DNA from: Triatoma infestans
Taxonomy: Eukaryota; Arthropoda; Insecta; Hemiptera; Reduviidae
Direction: 5' to 3'
DNA length: 64,000 bases
Assembly: GCA_011037195.1 (NCBI GenBank)
Contig: JAAEAF010001087.1
Coordinates: 62,001 to 126,000, forward strand
The position numbers and the translations under genes are program-made. Every line of letters starts with the position of its first letter. Position 1 is the first letter of the stretch. The notes below the pieces were generated by a model. It searched no databases. It was not told the origin of the DNA and saw nothing but the letters and a program-made list of their open reading frames with translations. Positions 47,099 to 59,442 of this stretch are shown one piece after another.

Positions 47099-49098
47099 AA
47101 AAAAAATAATGCCGACCTGAAATATATCCTGAAAATAATAATGGCCGGTCGTCAGGCTAATCTAATAGCAAGGGAGGTATTGAGGTTTTTGCTTCACCTT
47201 CATTACTTTGTAACAGTTATATTTAATTTTTGAAAATGAAATGTAGCATTTAATAATAAATGTACCGGTCTTTGGTTTAAATTTAGTTCAAAGAATATTT
47301 CATTAAAACTCTCTTTACCTCCTCTCTCTTCACTCTTTGCTGATCCAAACAACCAAACGTTCTGCTATGGTTATTTCTAATGTAAATGTAAAATTAACGT
47401 AAAATTGTAATCAATGTCCACGAAACATAGAGAATTTTTTTTTTTTTTGGCATTAGCCATATAGAGAATCAAAGTGATATACTTGTAGGACTTGTAGCAA
47501 ATTTCAAAAATGTAAATGAGAGAATTTATCATAGCAATACTTGTAAAGAACAAGAATTTGTTTGTAAAACTTATTCGATTTTGTTACATAAAATTTCTTC
47601 TTAAAGTAATGATATTCTTGAAACTTGATATTTTATTTAGCAGATATTGATCATTCATTTCTGTTAGAAAAAAAAATTGCGTGAAAATGAATTATTATTT
47701 GGGAAGGTCTGATTTAACGCAGTTGATGTAACTTTGCCCCATTACTGTACTCAATTAGGAGAACTTTTATGTATTTAGGAAAGTAGGAAGGAATTTTAAT
47801 TTTTTTACTTATTATTTAATGTTTAAATAATTTTCAGATTGGCCTCCACAAATTGGTTATTGCATTTAAAAACAGATTTTTTCAATAACATTTTTATAGA
47901 AACATATCATCAATTGTTATAATTGCATAAAAAAAATATATATATAAATAAAAATATCTATTTTATATTGCACATTTAATACCGGTGTATGAGATGTTTT
48001 AAGTACAAATGAATAAGCAAAAGTAAATAATTTATTTTCACATGGTGTTTTTTTTTTAAGATCCCCACTCAAATTACCTATTACATTATCTTCACTATTA
48101 TTTCAATTCAATCTGAATATAGGCAACTTGTAGAAAATCGGCCTTTATATTTCTTATAACTATAACCAAGCAATTATTTTTGAAAAAACGTATAAACTAG
48201 TGCTCTTCCTTAAGACACCTAAATTGTTTAAAGGCCCATACATTCAAACCTGCAGTCGTCAAAGTAGGTCTCAATCATCCTAACTAATGGCTCCATGGCC
48301 TTACAGAAGTTCTGCCAAAAAATCTATGGGATAAACTTATTTCACCTGTATCTGACCAGAACTTACCAATTTCCAGTTTTGAAATTTGGTGGCAATTATG
48401 TTCTTCGCCTCACTCAATAGATACTCTCATAAGCCGCGAAGGTACTCCGATCCGAAGAGGCCTTGTAAAGAACCATCACCAGTAAGGCGATCTGTCGCGT
48501 TATTGTCTTTAAGTAATGATTGTTGCCGACGAATATAAGGCCCTTATTCAGCCTCCCCCCAGCCTCGTCAGGATGCTCGAGCAATTCCATATTAGCCTTC
48601 AATTCACCACTAATAGGAACGGAAAAACTCCAGCTGTAAAGTTTATTTAATTTAATAGCTGAGATTAGCTAACATGCATCATTATGTTATCCAGGAATAA
48701 TTAATGGCTTATTAAAAGTTTTAAGAAAGCCGCCGGCATGCCAAAGACTGTTCCATAATTGTGAAGTCAAAAAAGTAGTTTCATCATTTTTGTTTCACAA
48801 TAAACATTTCTAATACCAAATTTATAGGATGTATCTTTAAACGTATTATATACAGCTTCAGTGCGTCCATTGTAATAGTGATGTCATTTCTAACAACAGA
48901 GCTGTCTGCCATCAGATAGGTTTATGCAATAAAAGACTCAGGTTTTAACAATAATAGAACTGTAGTAAGGTTTTTTATTCAAACAAAGATATTACAAAAC
49001 TAATGCTCCTTAGTATTAAACTACATAAGTTAATTTTTATGAGAAAGAATAAATTATGAATATCATAGCAAATTAAATAAATCAATCACTATACGTTT
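47099..49098. other. Intergenic, AT-rich
   Basis: No gene. A GC-richer piece at 48250-48610 is probably repeat debris. The 3' UTR of NDUFA7 occupies the upper end; AATAAA (- strand) at 48974-48979 is a good poly-A signal. Confidence 0.45.
48974..48979 (-). terminator. Poly-A signal of NDUFA7
   Basis: AATAAA on the - strand, 120 bases after the stop codon. Confidence 0.5.
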
Positions 49099-49159
49099 TA
49101 ATCCCATTTCCATTGTTTGCCAGGGGTTGGTGGAGCGCCAATAGCTAACTGACTCTCTC
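49099..49159 (-). CDS. NDUFA7: NDUFA7 exon 3
   Basis: Acceptor GCAATTTTCAG, completes the split glycine codon, then 19 codons to TAA at 49101-49099. Confidence 0.88.
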
Positions 49160-51628
49160 TGAAAATTGCAATTTTATTTATTATTACTAAGAGTTAATGA
49201 TTGGGACAAAGCCAAGTAATAATGATCATTTCTCACGATACAATGACTGCGATGTATCACATCTAAAAAGCAACAGTTTCAATACTCCCTTGAGTTCATC
49301 CTGCACATTTTTATAGAAAGATAGGAAAGAAACTCAATTTATGCCTTTACTTTTGAAATATAAAGCATTCTGAGTATTTCTTCAAACCATCTTTCATTCA
49401 ATAAATGTACAAGATTGTACATTTATTGAATGTACATCCTGTATTGAATCTTATTGCACTTTTTTTAAACTTCACTGACTATGATGGGCATTATAATCCA
49501 AATTGCTCTCGATAGTGCTGGATTTATAACTTTCAGACAACTTTGAAGATTAAGAATTGTTAAAAAAGTTCCTGTGTTGTTTGTTTATAATTAAATCTTC
49601 AGACATTTTTCGATTGAGAGGATGAAACTTCAATTTTCTTCCTTTAGACATTAAAACTGTATCCTATAGTATTTACATTACATAGTAGCCAATTTGGGGG
49701 TTGAAATACATAGAATTTTAGGAGGACTTTTGGCATTTTCAATTATTGTCATTCCGTCTTCTTTGATTTTTTCAAAATTTAAATTTCAATTGACTCGCAA
49801 AAATCAAATTTATTGTTTTGCATAATTACTGAGAACATTTTACATCATAACAAATGATTAAGTACCCAAGAAAAGGATTTGTAAAAGGAGTGATACAACT
49901 GGACTAGATCTACTGTAGCTCCAATGTATATATATATTTTAATTTATGGCGCGTCAACATCTGTGGTCATTGGCGCCCGGAGCCTTCTCAGTGCACTGCC
50001 GGCCTCCGGATAGTGTTCTCTCGCTACAGACAACACTAGTAAAATTCAAGAAACTGTCATAGAGCAAGCCGGCTTTAGAAAAACATCTTTCCACAACTGA
50101 TATCTGCATACAATTAATTGAATAATACTCAAGAAGGAGGGCTTTGGTGGAGGGAAGCTCGTGACAGGAGAAATGGGAAAGCAACTCACATTTCCCACAA
50201 CGGCTGGTCACTACCGGAAGTTCTGACCGTAGGAAGGCCAGTATATAGTCCATGTGTTTGTGATTTTGGAAGGAATGATTTAAGATGAAAAAATGTATGT
50301 ACTGTACATTGTACATATGTAATAAAGGCTAATAATAATGTAGTTGTCTGTAAAGTTGAAATGAATATGTTAGTGTTGAGCTAGAGTTTGCCATGTGGAT
50401 GGTACACTGAACACAAATAGTTGTATCAAGTAATTCTCTAGCCACCCCTACGTACTATAAGTTTTGAAATGTTCGTATTGTTAGCTGGTAGGTTCATGCA
50501 GGACGCTAAGATCCTAGAAGAACTAACCAATCCAGTTCTCCATGCGGATATATCATGGGAAATTCCTACATCATGGTTTTCTTTCTTAACCAGGAATGAA
50601 AAGCACGTCGTGGCTTAAGTATGAAATCTGACAGCTTCTTGTTTATCTATCTTGGCCTCCCACGGTAGAGCAAAGTTCAAGACTAACAAACAGAAATTCA
50701 ATCATTCTTCATACCAAACAAAGGACAGTTTCAAGGACGATGTGGACCCCAACAGATAAAAGTTTAGATGAGGCAAAAATTTTTAATTTCCAGCTGAATT
50801 TTATTTAAATTTCAATAAATTGAAAACAAATGCACAGTAATGGGCTTAGAGTAAATTAATATCAAAAGAGAAAGGCTATTCCGAGTAACGGAAATGAAAA
50901 AATTAAAAACTAGATTAATCTGAAAAATATTTTTTACCTTTCGAACTACTGTGCACTGCGTCAATCCATCTTAAATAGGAATCAGCCTTAAGATCGCACT
51001 GGCGGTTACTATATAAATCACTATTCAAGTTTTCTGTTGCTGATTTAGTGTGATATTGTCCAGCAACATCGTATCGCAACAAAACTTTGCTGAATGTATT
51101 ATGAGGCTTCAAACGAAAAAAAAAAATGAAAAAGTTATATACTTAAAATGGGTAAAAACTTTGATTACCCTGGAGCAGAAATTTGTTTAAATGTAGATGA
51201 AAGTGCTAATGGAGGAGCAACTTCTCTTCGAGCATCTCTGAAGCAGTAATAGTTATCAAACAGTTTATGGGCTGGACCTCCGGGTACATCTGGTGGAGGT
51301 TGGGTACGAGCGGCGTAATAATCCCCATATCTTAAAGGTGTTTTATGCTTACGCTAGAAAAGAACAAAATTAGAGATAAATTTAGAAATAATTATCATAA
51401 CTGGCTTTAGTATATGAAAATTTATATAAATAGACATGAAGACTGTCACGAAATACACCAATTTCATGATTATGCAAGATAATTAGTAGTTTTTTTTAAA
51501 TCCCTTTACTGTACCCAAATAAATAGTTAGGAAATATTTAAATAGTAACTTAAAAAAAATACCCCTAATAACGCGTTTCTGATGGCACTTATAATGGGAG
51601 TGACTGTTCTTATTTCAGATTTACCCAT
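49099..51628 (-). CDS. NDUFA7: NDUFA7 (complex I subunit B14.5a), three exons
   Basis: Accessory subunit of mitochondrial NADH:ubiquinone oxidoreductase, located in the matrix arm. Exons 51628-51563, 51353-51169 and 49159-49099 join in phase (0, then 2) into 103 residues, close to the 108-113 of other animals. Exon 1 gives a short basic start ending RNALLG; exon 2 opens RKHKTPLRYGDYYAARTQPP, then GGPAHKLFDNYYCFRDARRE, the family signature; exon 3 ends APPTPGKQWKWD, like the fly PTPGK..WD end. There is no cleavable presequence, as expected. All splice sites are GT-AG. The 2-kb second intron contains a possible retroelement tail (49945-50340). Confidence 0.92.
49945..50340 (+). repeat. Possible retroelement 3' end in NDUFA7 intron 2
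   Basis: A GC-richer block starting GGCGCGTCAACATCTGTGG and ending AATAAAGGCTAATAATAAT, a poly-A-signal plus trinucleotide tail as in I-like LINEs or SINEs. No protein match seen. Confidence 0.4.
51169..51353 (-). CDS. NDUFA7: NDUFA7 exon 2
   Basis: Acceptor TCTTTTCTAG, donor CCAGG|GTAATC, 185 bp, phase 2 out. Unspliced it would hit TAA one codon later. Confidence 0.93.
51563..51628 (-). CDS. NDUFA7: NDUFA7 exon 1
   Basis: ATG at 51628-51626, 22 codons, donor GGG|GTATTT, phase 0. Confidence 0.85.
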
Positions 51629-52554
51629 TATATGTATTATATTTTACCACTCAACTTTACAACTGGTACTTGAAGACTTCACGTTAAAATATTCGCCAAT
51701 CTTGGCCAGAGGTAACCTTTTTTAATCTATAACCTGCTTTAATCTTTGTAACCTCCCTTGAACTGCTGCATTTATGTAGTCGATAATTCAACGAAATTTT
51801 AAATATAATAATGCTCGATATTCTACTCTCGATTGTTGATAAAGTAACAAATATATTCCGAAAACATTTATTTAAAATTGCTATCAATATTCACTTATCA
51901 TTCTAAATAGTTCCAAAAGCCCAAAAAAATGAAGTTAACTCTGCAACATTATATTAACAATATAATTCATATTATCTAAGAGATAATTTGATATTTAAAA
52001 GACAAATCAATGCTATTAAAAAAATAAATAATTTAATCAGATGATTTCTATAATTTACATAAATTGTAATAGAAAGCTATAATGTAACACAAAAATTACA
52101 AATTACGAATCTAAAGGTAAAGTGGAGAAACATGGTAAAAATAACAATTAAATGGTATCTAGTAAAAAAAAAAATTCTTGCGTAACTTTCTCTTACAGCA
52201 GTTAACACAATTACGTATAAAATGACAAATTTTCTTCATTATACTTTAAATTTTACTCATTCGGCGTAAAATTAAATTTACAGTTAGAGCAAGCAAGTCC
52301 TACCTGGATTACTATGACGGTAATAACGAAGTAGCCCGGAAAAGATCACCAATAATATTGAACCAACCACACGTAACATTTTAAATTTAACACCAGTATT
52401 ATGTGTGTTGATAGAATAAGAAGTTTGAAGAAAATCGCGAAATAATTGAAAAAAAAAAAATTCAGTAAATCGTATTTCTGGCTGATGGAATTTCACCTGA
52501 AACCTTCGTGTCAGATATGAATATAAGTAAGAACATATGAAAAGGTACTGAAAT

Positions 52555-52587
<33 letters not shown>

Positions 52588-53329
52588 TGTGTGTATAGTA
52601 GTTTGTGGCGTGAGCGGTTTAGTAAAGGGCTTGTGAGTAATATGTTTAAGAGAGAAGTATCAGAAATAATCAAGAGATTACACTGTTTTTAAAATAGATA
52701 TATTCTCTAAGTGAATTTAAGTACTTTTCAATAACATAATAATATGCTCATTAATATAAGAAACTAGCTAGAATAAACTCTTATTTTTAACTTATAACTG
52801 GCACTGATGTTTACTGGTAGAATGTCTAATTCAGACTGTTCTTGAAAGAATACCTTCTAATTGTTAGTTCAAATCTTCCCCTGTGAGAAGGGGGGTAGAC
52901 AATGCTAACCGAGTTCTATGAACTCTAAAAGTCAATAGTGGTCTTCTACCTGAATAGTCCCTTTTGCCAGCGAATGTTACATTTTCATCATAATTTTGAT
53001 AATTTCAAATACAATATATTTTTATATTTCTGGCATCCATCACAGTACAAATACTGAGAGTGTACATTAATTCAAGTCAAATATTCCCCTTTGTTTATAC
53101 CTCAAATCCATTGTTATTTGAATTTTATTTTGAAATACATTATTGTTTTCACATATGTGGCTAGATGCCGGGTTAGTTACAGTTGATTTACATTACTTTT
53201 CATCACTTGTGAAAAAATTTAAAGGCTGCTTTTTTTTTGTTTTTTTTTTTTTTGTTTTTACTTTTTGTCACTTGTGATGTAATAATTGCCACATTTATTA
53301 TATGATTGTGAAAAAAATAGTTTTTGGTG
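51629..53329. other. Upstream of NDUFA7, AT-rich
   Basis: Holds repeat fragments at 52190-52250 and 52400-52510 (family of 59270-60285) and a (TG)n run at 52560-52587. No gene. Confidence 0.45.
52560..52587. repeat. (TG)n microsatellite
   Basis: About 14 TG units beside a fragment of the dispersed repeat family. Confidence 0.9.
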
Positions 53330-54765
53330 CGTGTATGTGCGCATGAACAATCGTAGAAAGCTTAAACCTGAAATTCTGTTTAACAAACTGCACCACTACA
53401 TCTAATAACAAGGTTTCGGTACGACTATACTGAATGGTTTTTTGTTTTTTTTTTCCCAGTTTTTTGCAATTTTTTCGAAAAACGGTCCAACAATTTTCTT
53501 TAAACTTCATATACTAGGTACACACATAAATGCCAATCACTTTTATTTGCAACGTTTTCCTGGGAATATTTATTGTTTGGTGATATTAAGGGAACAATAG
53601 CGTTATTATGCTTTCCTCTAAAGTTCCACTTGATTATTATATATGGTTTTACCACCTACGTAATCTTAATACACATTAGAAATATTGCTAGAATTCCGAA
53701 TTTGAAAAAAATCCGGTTAACCGCAGATGCAATTTTACTGTAGGAATTTTTGAGTTTTTATCTTTTTTGGAATTTTTTTTTTGTAAAAGATTACGATTTC
53801 TGTTAAACCTGGAATGCTTACTGCATTGCTAGAAAAGTACCATTTTTATTTTAATAATTTTTTTTTTGGAAAAACTTAATTTTAGAGGGTTATTGGGGAG
53901 GTCTGATAATTGGTTTAAATTTAAGTTTATCATATGTTTTGTTAACGTGTGCGTGTGTGTATGTGTATGTATGTATGTATGTATTTGAACAGCATAGCTC
54001 AAAAATGAAAAGTCGCAGAAAGTTCAAACTTGATATTCCGTTTGGGTGTCACCATGGGATCCGACAGTAGGTCAGCAGTCCGGAATTCCGACCGGAAGTA
54101 CCACTTTACTGAATGTTTTTTTTTTTTTCACTTTTTTGCAATTATCTCGAAAACGGCTCCAACGATTTGCATTGGGTTGTCCTCTAAAGTGCTATTTCAG
54201 TTTACTATACAATTCTATCATCTAAATAATATCAATTACAATTAAATGTGTAGTTGAAATTCCGAGTTTGAAAAAAAAATCGGATGACCGGAAGTGCGTT
54301 TTTACTAAAATATCTTTTTAAGTCTTTTGGTATTTTTTTTTTTTACTTTCTTGCAATTTTCTAAAAAATGGCTCCGACGATTTTCTTCAAACTTAGTATA
54401 TCAACTACACACATACGACGTTCTACAATTTTTATTTGAAACATTTCTCTGGAAAAATTCATTTAAGGGCCACTTTTGGGGGAGGGGTTGGATTAGGTTT
54501 TTCTCTAAAGTGCTATCATAGTTGATTAACATTTCTACCATCCAAACAAAATTAATTAGAAAAATAAATAGATGACCAAAATTCCGAGTTTTAAGAAAAT
54601 AAGTAAACCGGAAGTGCTCTTTTACTGAACTTTTTTTTTTTCAGTTTTCGACGAACTCCAACGAATTTCATTAAATTTGGTACACTATAAAACTATAAAA
54701 TTTGTCAATTACAATTTTGAAAACTGGAGTAAGAGAAAGTTGTGTGAGTGTTTCACACCAGATTT
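53330..54765 (+). repeat. Two copies of the dispersed repeat family
   Basis: 53330-53940 is a diverged copy. 53985-54765 is a good copy lacking its left end: it has TTCAAACTTGATATTCCGTT, the GGAAGTACCACTTTACTGAA block, two T-rich/GGCTCCGACGATTTTCTTC units, and the complete right end GGAGTAAGAGAAAGTTGTGT plus GTGTTTCACACCAGATTTT. Non-coding. Confidence 0.75.
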
Positions 54766-55620
54766 TTTGTTTTTTGTTTTTGTTTAAGGCGCTGAGTCCA
54801 CTGAAGATTTGGCGGAGAAGAGTAGAAAGGTGTTTGGTGCCTAAATTAAACACTGAGGTGGTTCACTGACTGGAGATAACCTCTTGAATATATATATTAA
54901 ATTTAAGGAGTCCCATTTAACTTATCTTTTTAAAAATTTAATTCTATAATATTAAAAAAATATATATATATAAAACAAGTGAGCACTGTATGTGTGTGTG
55001 GCGATTTAATTGTGAAAAGAAAACACAGTGAACGCGTGAACAAACTATCTTCAGTACTTTTAATAAACGGTGAAGTTACAAATTAAACATGGAACTTTAA
55101 TTGAAATAAGCGATGACGCTGGTCGGGCGCCACAGTGGAATTAAGCGAACCTAGCGGGCGGTCTCCTAACTACCAGTCCTGGGTTACCCAGCCACTTCTT
55201 GGATCCTTCCCTTTTTAACACTTCTATAAAGTTCTAATTTTCATTTTAATTAATTAAGTACTTGCCTCTGTTGTGTGCCGCCTTCTTCTGTTTTCCCTCA
55301 TTAACCCCCACCACCCCCCAGCTACAGCAACTGTTAGCCAACTGTTTTTTGATTTATTTCTTTAAATTGTAAGATAATTCACAAGGATTTAGACTGACCG
55401 TGTGCCCATGTTAAAAGTATAAGTTCTTAAGTTTAATATAATTAATGTTGAACATTTAAAATATGTTTATATTTTATATTTCTTTCCTACAGTGCGTAAA
55501 TTTATTTATGCTATAAAGGCTAAGATACAAAGTTTCTTATTAATATGCCCAGGCTGTGCGCCTTTACACGATAACTACAACTTCAAGAGAGAATTTTTTT
55601 CAAGAAAATTTTAAACTAGA
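54766..55620. other. Intergenic, no gene seen
   Basis: AT-rich with a short less AT-rich block near 55100-55200. Nothing assigned. Confidence 0.35.
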
Positions 55621-55621
55621 A

Positions 55622-56444
55622 CAATTAATAATAATAATAATAATAATAATAATCTTTATTTATCTTCATTTCTACATACAATTGTATGAACAAGACATGT
55701 CAATACATTAAACAATCTAAATAACTTTTTCACAAAGCAAGTCTATGTAAGAAAATCATCCAAATCATATATTACTCTATCCAGGAGCATAGTTTTTAGT
55801 TTAGATTTAAACAATTTCATTGTTGGTGAAGATGAAATTTCATTCGGAAGTGCATTAAATATTTTCCTTCCCATAAATAAATAAGAAGATGTGTAAAATG
55901 AGTGGTTTGCTTGAGGAAAAGATAAGTGGCCACGGTTCCGAGTATTATATTTATGGTTGAAGGTGTTGTAATTATTTCTAATTTTGTAGAACCATGAACA
56001 GTTGGAAAAGAGAATAAAGGGCTCTGGAATTGTGAGGATTTTGTTATTTTTAAAATGCAACCGGCAGCTTTCGTTGGGTCTTGCTTTAACCATAGCACGA
56101 ATAGCTCTTTTTTGGATGCGGAAAATTCTTGATGTACATGGGCTGTTTCCCCAAAACATTATCCCATAGGAAGCCGTTGATTGGAATTTTCCAAAATATA
56201 CTACTTTCAAGGCCTCGAGATTGAGGATTAGAGTTTATTTTTTTCAAGAGAAATACTATGCTCGAAAGTTTAGGAGCCAGTGAACCTTATATGTTCTTTC
56301 CAGCGCAGATCTACAGAAATGTGGAGTCCAAGAAATTTTGTTGAAGGTGGGGGAAGATTATGCTGCCACATTCAGTCTTAACTAAAGGAGAGTACTCTTT
56401 TCCATCTGGAGCAACTGAGTAGCACAGACCAACCGTCTTGGAAT
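55622..56444 (-). mobile_element. LINE, C-terminal part and ATT-type tail
   Basis: The - strand frame 56210-55743 reads YGIMFWGNSPCTSRIFRIQK and RAIRAMVKARPNESCR, then GRKIFNALPNEISSS, the C-terminal region of CR1/jockey-like LINE proteins. The 3' end is AATAAAGATT followed by an ATT run (AAT run at 55622-55653 on the + strand). It continues beyond a Tigger insertion into the RT half at 58128-58790. Confidence 0.75.
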
Positions 56445-56634
56445 TACAGTAAGACCCCGCTTAACGCTGTTTCGTTTAGCGCTGTTTCGGTTTAGCGCTC
56501 TTTTATTTCAACCCAGGGATTCCCAGAAATTGCTCGCAGCACTACGGGGATTCCCCGAAATTATGCGCAGCAATAGTGCGCAGCGCTAAGTTTCCAAATA
56601 TGTATGTGTACATAACATATCCGAAACAGTGTAG

Positions 56635-57558
56635 TTGTGGCAAAGAATGCCAAAACGAACATTTCTATCCCGTGAAGAGAAACGAGCACCAGGATTTAAA
56701 GCTGCAAAAGATCGCTTAACACTTCTACTGGGTGGTAACGCAAGCGGAGATTTCAAATTAAAACCACTACTAGTTTACCCCTCCAAAAACCCAAGAGCGA
56801 TGAAAGGCATATCTAAATCAACTTTACCTGTAATTTGGGAGTCTAATAAAAAATCATGGATAACTATGAAAATTTTCCAGGATTGGTTCACTGAACGTTT
56901 CTGCCCGTCTGTTAAACGTTATTATGAAATTAAAAAACTTGAACAAACAGCACTACTATTAATTGATAATGCTCCAAGCCACCCAACAAATTTATCAGAC
57001 TTAACAACATGCATTCCAGTCGAAGTGGTTTTCTTGACGCCTAACACAACTGCCTTAATCCAACCAATGGACCAAGGCGTTATATCCAATTTTAAGGCTT
57101 ATTACTTGCGGCGAACATTTAAGCAGATGTTTGAAAAAACAGACGGAGAAGAGAAGCAATCAATAAGAGAATTTTGGAAAAACTACAATATCATGAATGC
57201 TGTAGCAAATATAAACCTTTCTTGGAATGAGATAACAGAAAGATCTTTGAAAGAAGTATGGAAGAACATTTGGCCAGTTTTAAGTAAAAGCGAAGACATT
57301 GGACACTCTGTCGATATGGATGAAATAGTGGAATTAGCGAAACAAACCGGTTTAGATGAGGTAAATGTGGAAGACGTCGAAGAAATAGTTCAAGAAACAG
57401 CAGCTAGTCTTTCTAATGATGAGCTCAAGGAATTAACTGAACAAGAAGAAAACAAAAATATAGAGAGTAGTGATTTCGAAGAAGAGCAAAAAGAACTTTC
57501 GATGGCGTTTGTAAAAAGGAGTTTGACAGGAGTTCAAAAGCAAGACGGGGTGTTATAG
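56635..57558 (+). pseudogene. Tigger transposase (DDE_1), N-terminally truncated
   Basis: An open frame of about 300 codons: WQRMPKRTFLSREEK, LLLGGNASGDFKLKPLLVY, LLLIDNAPSHP (second catalytic Asp), PNTTALIQPMDQGVI (third Asp) and an acidic tail. The DNA-binding domains and the first catalytic Asp block are gone; the deletion joint lies just before 56638. The C-terminal end (LTERKRKTQTTLDACLTKR) follows in another frame to 57665 after a shift near 57553. Inactive, but the remaining frame is well kept, so the insertion may be fairly young. Confidence 0.85.
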
Positions 57559-57737
57559 ATGCTTTATCCACTTATCAACAACTTCTAACAGAACGCAAAA
57601 GGAAAACGCAAACTACATTAGATGCCTGCTTGACAAAAAGGCAGAACATTGGAAACACAGAATAGACTGAATGATCTGACTGACTTATAATTTTATTGTT
57701 TTTATAAGTATAAGTAATGCCTACTTTTTCAGGCGGG

Positions 57738-57897
57738 CTTAACGTCTAACTACCAAATTCGTGGACGGGCGGAAGCACCTACTTTACTATTAACATTTTT
57801 TAAACAAATATAAAATTTAGTTATACGCTGGACTCGAACTGGGGTCCTCCCACTTACAAGTCCATGCTCATAACCAATACACCAACACCCGCCCTTG
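57738..57897 (-). mobile_element. tRNA-derived SINE within the Tigger element
   Basis: On the - strand, A box TGGTGTATTGG (57874-57884) and B box GTTCGAGTCC (57830-57839) lie at tRNA spacing. A short body follows. Could instead be a tRNA pseudogene with little body. Confidence 0.55.
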
Positions 57898-58127
57898 TTT
57901 TTATAAGTATATTCGTTTATATTGTTTTTATTTTTGTAAGAAATAAATGTTTGGTTTTATTTTTATTAAAAAAAACATAATTATTAAATTTTATACCTAA
58001 CCAATTTTCTATCCATCTTCCCCTAACCCCATTATTTACATGTTAAGACAGCCTCGTTTAGCGCTGTTTCGCATTACGCTCTACTTTGATGGAACGTATC
58101 CTACGCGTTAAGCGGGGTCTTACTGTA

Positions 58128-58790
58128 TTCATTTTAATGCATTTGTCTTTGGCCCATCTAAATATGTCATCTGCTCCAACATTGGCACAATTCACAAAAT
58201 CATCCTCGATTCTTCCAGTGAATACTGTGCTGATATCATCTGCATACTGAATTAACTTGCCTCTCCTACTATTTCTGGGTGCATCGTTGACCTCTATAAT
58301 AAATAGGAGTGGCCCCAACTTAGAGCCTTGTCCTACACCACTAGGAGATAATAGGGTCCGAGATTGAAATTCTCTTTGGATATTGCGTTCATCAGAAGAT
58401 CTTAATGTGACAACTTGTTTCCTATTGCCCAGATATGAATTCATGAGTTGATGAGCGACTCCTCGGATGCCAACTTTGTCCAGAGTTTCTAACAATCTTT
58501 CATGCTGCACAATATCAAAGGCCTTGGAGCAATCGAAAAATAAACTAATGACGTCATTATTTTGATCAAGGTATTTGTACACTTCTTCCAAAAGACAAGA
58601 AATAGCATCAATTGAACTTTTTTCAGGAAGAAATGCAAATTGTGTCTCAGATATTCTGAGGTCATCCAAGATCTTAGCAAACACAGACATAACAACAATA
58701 GGCCTATAGTTATTGGTAGCTATTGCTGTTTGGCCGAAAAAATGTGCAGTATTTACAATAGCTATAGATAACATTAACAATCATGTACTG
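58128..58790 (-). mobile_element. LINE reverse transcriptase, interrupted by Tigger
   Basis: The - strand encodes RT blocks in order: NYRPIVVMSVFAKIL, FAFLPEKSS, LFFDCSKAFDIVQHERLL, GVGQGSKLGPLLFI and the catalytic LIQYADDISTVF, then RWAKDKCIKMN, where the Tigger TA site cuts it. The same element resumes at 56444. CR1/L2/jockey-like. Upstream coding is lost near 58790. Confidence 0.8.
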
Positions 58791-58977
58791 AATCTACCAG
58801 TGTAGGATTCGTCAATAATGTGAGAATGGAGGTTCACAAAAAAATAAGCAACGCCTTTCTAGAATCTAACAAAGTAACTAATTTCCTGAACAGTTTGGAT
58901 TCTGACTACTATTCTGGTCGGGCTACAACTCACTAGAATAATACAGATCACATCACTGTTAATTTCCATAGTAAAAA
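58783..58977 (+). other. Orphan coding-like stretch
   Basis: The + strand reads openly TSVGFVNNVRMEVHKKISNA and FLESNKVTNFLNSLDSDYYS to a TAG at about 58939. I do not recognise it; it is flanked by a LINE and a repeat end, so transposon origin is likely. Confidence 0.3.
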
Positions 58978-59269
58978 ACAAATCTGATGTGAAACACTCA
59001 CACACACTTTTTCTAACACGAATTAATAGAATTTAATCAAGCAAAATGTTAAGAATTTAGTGAACGATATATAAATATTGTTAAGTATCGATTTTTTTTT
59101 TCGATTAGAGTTATCGCAATGGCGGTAACAGTTATTTTCCCCCCTTTTTAGTAGAGTTTAAGTTGATTTCCATTAAGGTTGTTGTTTGTGTGCGTTTACT
59201 ATTTATTTGGAGTTTGTATGTTTAATAATAATGTGTTGACTTTATTCGAACTTTATGTCATACATTTTT

Positions 59270-59410
59270 ACTTTCTCTTACTCCTAGTAAGAGGAAGTAT
59301 TGTAATCGTGTCAAATTTTCGATATCGAGTTTTCACCGGAAATATCCGTTTTGAGGTCTCCTGAGTCCAAAAAAGTGGTTTTTAGCAAATGGTCTGTGTG
59401 TGTGTGTGTC

Positions 59411-59442
<32 letters not shown>

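Larger units (their letters stand above)
56447..58125 (+). mobile_element. Tigger/pogo DNA transposon, internally deleted
   Basis: 1679 bp with terminal inverted repeats: CAGTAAGACCCCGCTTAACG at 56447-56466, and its complement ending ...TCTTACTG at 58125. TA dinucleotides flank it at 56445-56446 and 58126-58127, the Tc1/mariner-type duplication. Subterminal TTTAGCGCTGTTTCG motifs lie at both ends. The element sits inside a LINE RT gene and itself contains a SINE. Confidence 0.85.

Noticed and set aside
46918..47100. Frame with a histidine/threonine repeat
   Set aside because: The repeat is a translated CA microsatellite inside the dispersed repeat.
50915..51112. Open frame on the - strand, first taken as the last exon of NDUFA7
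   Set aside because: Its phase does not fit the exon 2 donor, and the exon at 49099-49159 fits both phase and the family C-terminus.
52310..52383. - strand start with a hydrophobic stretch and a GT donor, first taken as NDUFA7 exon 1
   Set aside because: Joining it to exon 2 gives an immediate stop; 51563-51628 is in phase and has the expected basic start.
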